Assembly: GCA_035506575.1 (NCBI GenBank)
Contig: DATJPD010000038.1
Span: 7,712 to 71,711 of the forward strand
Length of the DNA: 64,000 bases
Direction: 5' to 3'
Source: DATJPD01 sp035506575
GTDB taxonomy: Bacteria > Pseudomonadota > Alphaproteobacteria > CACIAM-22H2
The notes beneath the pieces are model-generated. The model was not told the DNA's origin and did not search any database. It saw nothing but the letters and a program-made list of their open reading frames with translations. Below, piece after piece: positions 61,709 through 64,000 of this stretch (position 1 is its first letter; each line of letters opens with the position of its first letter). The position numbers and the translations under genes are program-made.

Positions 61709-62695
61709 ATGGCAAAAGCCAAGGTCGTGCTCACGGACTACGTGTGGGAGAAGCTCGATATCGAGCACCAGATCCTCGGCGGCCTCGCCGATATCGTGGC
61801 GATGAAGGTGAAGACACCTGCGGATTTTCTCGGCGAGGCGGCGGATTGCGATGCGCTGCTGAACACCTATGCCGGGCCGATCACGGCCGCCGACATGGCG
61901 AAGATGCCGAAATGCCGGATCATCGCGCGCTACGGCATCGGCGTAGACACGATCGATCTCGACGCGGCGACCGCGGCCGGCATCATTGTCACCAACAATC
62001 CGACCTACTGCATCGCCGAGGTGGCGGAGCACACGATGGCGCTGCTGCTTTCGGCCGCCCGCAAGACGGCCTTCTACGACCGGATGGTGCGCGGCGGGCG
62101 CTGGGAAGTGCCGCCGGGAAAGCCGATCGGCCGCCTCGCCGGCAGCACGCTCGGGCTCGTGGGATTCGGCAACATCGCGCGCGAGGTGGCGGTGCGCGCC
62201 GCCGCGTTCGGTATGCAGGTGTTGTTCGCCGACCCTTACGTGCAGGAGGGGCAGTTCAAGATCCCGGGCGAGAAGGTCGAGCTGTCCGATTTGCTGAAGC
62301 AGGCCGATTTCGTCTCGCTCCATCCGCCCTTGATGCCGGCCACCCGCAAGATGATGAACGATGCGGCGTTCGCGCAGATGAAGCCGAATGCGGTCCTGAT
62401 CAACTGCGGCCGTGGCCCGTTGGTCGATACGGATGCCCTGGTGCGGGCCCTCGACGCCAAAAAGATCGCGGGTGCCGCCCTCGACACCACCGACCCCGAG
62501 CCGCTGCCCGATCCGCACCCGCTGCGCGGCCGCGACAACGTGATCATCAACCCGCATGTCGCGTGGTACAGCGAACAATCGATGGTCAAGCTGCAGGAGG
62601 GCGCTCCCGGCGAGATCAAGCGCGTGCTGTCGGGCGAGTGGCCGCTCAACGTCGTCAACAAGGCGGTCAAGGGCAAGAACCGCGCGGGGCTGTAG
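61709..62695 (+). CDS. D-2-hydroxyacid dehydrogenase (CtBP-like branch)
   Basis: A 328-residue relative. Catalytic groups are in NCGRGPLVDT (Arg), LDTTDPEPLP (Glu) and NPHVAWYSEQS (His). The HVAWYSEQS ending is that of the C-terminal-binding-protein-like branch. AGGGGAGA precedes the ATG. It differs clearly from the preceding dehydrogenase, so the pair is not a recent duplication. Confidence 0.92.
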   Translation: MAKAKVVLTDYVWEKLDIEHQILGGLADIVAMKVKTPADFLGEAADCDALLNTYAGPITAADMAKMPKCRIIARYGIGVDTIDLDAATAAGIIVTNNPTYCIAEVAEHTMALLLSAARKTAFYDRMVRGGRWEVPPGKPIGRLAGSTLGLVGFGNIAREVAVRAAAFGMQVLFADPYVQEGQFKIPGEKVELSDLLKQADFVSLHPPLMPATRKMMNDAAFAQMKPNAVLINCGRGPLVDTDALVRALDAKKIAGAALDTTDPEPLPDPHPLRGRDNVIINPHVAWYSEQSMVKLQEGAPGEIKRVLSGEWPLNVVNKAVKGKNRAGL

Positions 62696-62704
62696 TCGCG
62701 CCGG

Positions 62705-63328
62705 TCAGCGCCTAAGGCTGGCGAAAGCCTCCGCGATGCGCATCGGTGCACGCGGCCGGGCATACATGCGCTCCGTGTAAGCCTCCAGGCGCGGCAGGCC
62801 GTCGAGCAGATTGATCAGCTTGGCCCAATCAAGCGTGTAACCGAGTACGAAATCCGCCACCGTCACGGTATCACCCATGACGAACGTTCGGGCGTTCATG
62901 TGCTCTTCGAGGATGCCGGCCATCGCGGTGAACTCGTCGCGGGCCAGTGCCACCTCGCCGGGCAGCCGCTTGTCTTCCGGATACAACCTTGTGTGGCGCG
63001 TGATGCGCCAGAGCGGCTGTTCCAACTCCGTCGTCGTGAACAGGAGCCACCGGTTGAGTTGCGCCCGTCCCGCGAGGTCAGTCGGGACCAGCCTGCGTTC
63101 GGGATACTTTTCGGCCAGGTAGAGGACGATCGCGATCGACTCCGTGAGGACCACGTCGCCGTCGACGAGAACGGGCACCTTCCCGGCTGGATTGATCTTG
63201 AGAAAGGCGGAACTGCGATTCTCGCCGGCCAGCAGGTTGATAGTGACGGCCTCGAACGCAACGCCCAATTCCTGCAGCGCCCATCGCGCGCGGATCGACC
63301 GGGTCGGCGCAAACTCGAATAGCTTCAT
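62705..63328 (-). CDS. glutathione S-transferase family protein
   Basis: A 207-residue GST. MKLFEFAPTRSIRARWALQE is the N-terminal active-site helix region, NPAGKVPVLVDGDVVLTES the glutathione-binding block, and GDTVTVADFVLGYTLDWAK the C-terminal domain. GGAGG precedes the ATG. It is convergent with the dehydrogenase pair and divergent from the HD-domain gene. Detoxification or isomerisation role. Confidence 0.9.
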   Translation of the reverse strand: MKLFEFAPTRSIRARWALQELGVAFEAVTINLLAGENRSSAFLKINPAGKVPVLVDGDVVLTESIAIVLYLAEKYPERRLVPTDLAGRAQLNRWLLFTTTELEQPLWRITRHTRLYPEDKRLPGEVALARDEFTAMAGILEEHMNARTFVMGDTVTVADFVLGYTLDWAKLINLLDGLPRLEAYTERMYARPRAPMRIAEAFASLRR

Positions 63329-63438
63329 GGTGGCCTCCGTGATGCTCCAGGGAAATACAGTCGCACTCTTCAATGACGGACGAGCTGGCCGCGTTTCGAC
63401 ATCCACCGCCAGATTTTCTTGGGGCGAGGTGCAACAGC

Positions 63439-63467
63439 TTGTTTCCGCGACAAGATCCGGGTCTAAT
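63439..63467 (+). promoter_or_regulatory. candidate promoter of the HD-domain gene
   Basis: TTGTTT, 17 bases, TCTAAT, about 40 bases before the start. The -10 matches in five of six positions and the -35 in three. Weak. Confidence 0.3.
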
Positions 63468-63508
63468 CGGGGCGAGCATAGGACCGCCGCAACCAAGGGG
63501 AGACGCCC

Positions 63509-64000
63509 ATGAGTGCCGTGAGCCAGATCGAAGCCGCCGGGCGCCAGGCGGCCGCCGCGACCGCGGGGCAACCCCTCGACCAGCGGGCCGACGCGGTCGA
63601 GCGCGCGATGGCCGAAGCGCTCGAGCCGGTGCCGGCCAAATCGGCCATCTACACCTCGGGCGACGAGGACCCGACCGAGCGGCGCACCCCGATGTTCGTC
63701 CCCGGCCGCGTCATGCTGATGGACGCGGATCCGCGGCTGAAGAAGATGCCCGAGCGGCCGACCCTGATGGACTTCTTCAAGCTGCGCTTCCGGCCCTCGC
63801 AGCAGCACATGCTGCAGAGTGCCGCACTTGCGCAGAAGAACGGCTGCAGCGAGAAGGTCGTGCTCGCGTGCCTGCTGCACGACATCTCCGTCGTCGGCTT
63901 CATCCAGTCCGACCACGGCTACTGGGGCGCACAGCTGATAGAACCCTATGTCGATGAAGAGGTGAGCTGGGCCATCCGCTATCACCAGTCGCTGCGGTTC
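63509..64000 (+). CDS. HD-domain-like protein, C-terminus cut by window edge
   Basis: The first 164 codons of a gene that continues past the window. AGGGGAGA precedes the ATG. The N-terminal 80 residues are polar with no recognised domain. From about residue 96 the pattern QQHMLQS, then CLLHDISVVG, then DHGYWGAQLI and IRYHQSLR has the spacing of an HD phosphohydrolase or related metal-dependent fold (His...His-Asp...His). The exact family and length cannot be told here. Confidence 0.7.
   Translation, partial: MSAVSQIEAAGRQAAAATAGQPLDQRADAVERAMAEALEPVPAKSAIYTSGDEDPTERRTPMFVPGRVMLMDADPRLKKMPERPTLMDFFKLRFRPSQQHMLQSAALAQKNGCSEKVVLACLLHDISVVGFIQSDHGYWGAQLIEPYVDEEVSWAIRYHQSLRF

Overview
This is a high-GC, gene-dense window. 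It is most consistent with a free-living alphaproteobacterium, possibly Hyphomicrobiales or Rhodospirillales-like. The reasons are the GC-rich third codon positions, many ATGA/GTGA gene overlaps, a PAS_5-type protein, a perfect FNR/FixK box, orphan tripartite-tricarboxylate (Bug/TctC) receptors and two LIV-type ABC transporters. The assignment is inference and no marker gene is present. I see no rRNA, tRNA, CRISPR array, insertion sequence or phage gene. The content is that of an accessory catabolic region for scavenging organic acids, amides and aromatic or heteroaromatic compounds.

Layout. 1-5934: a LIV-type ABC transporter (LivF, LivG, LivM, LivH), flanked by two closely similar binding proteins; the left one is cut by the window edge. 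6108-10252: a PAS protein, a class II aldolase with an orphan TctC receptor, and a two-subunit Rieske ring-hydroxylating dioxygenase. 10302-14246: a coiled-coil protein, a secreted protein in a GC dip, a 2-hydroxyacid dehydrogenase with a TctC receptor, a carboxymuconolactone-decarboxylase-fold protein and a GST. 14329-21764: a TPR-methyltransferase, an Ldh-type dehydrogenase, then Gfo/Idh, TctC, Gfo/Idh and amidohydrolase genes, with VOC and DUF1330 proteins. 21950-26622: TerB and a Do protease, a fumarylacetoacetase-fold enzyme, a peptidoglycan-binding lipoprotein, a GST and a VOC protein. 26632-29881: a P-type ATPase and cytochrome b under an FNR/FixK box. 29943-37314: RraA and RidA proteins, a lone CoxL-type molybdenum hydroxylase, an acyl-CoA synthetase, a methyltransferase and a second amidohydrolase. 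37346-41949: the second LIV-type ABC transporter. 42272-46561: an LLM oxidoreductase, an AtzA/TrzN-type amidohydrolase and a ThDP enzyme. 46562-51633: an SsuABC-like ABC transporter, divergent from a three-domain RidA protein and a quinone oxidoreductase across an operator-rich promoter region. 51636-56701: a secreted protein, then an operon of FAD hydroxylase, cysteine hydrolase, CocE/NonD hydrolase and zeta-like GST. 56840-64000: an old-yellow-enzyme homologue, an M24 protein, a compact ATP-grasp/phosphohistidine protein, two 2-hydroxyacid dehydrogenases, a GST and a partial HD-domain protein.

How it fits together. Seven periplasmic binding proteins, oxygenases, amide and ester hydrolases, aldolase-type enzymes, 2-hydroxyacid dehydrogenases and GSTs suggest several small uptake-plus-degradation modules rather than one pathway. 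The least conventional parts are the three-domain RidA protein with its promoter region, the compact ATP-grasp/His protein with its upstream hairpin, the CocE hydrolase with a histone-like tail, the M24 protein lacking a canonical metal ligand, and the FNR/FixK-controlled cytochrome b and P-type ATPase pair.
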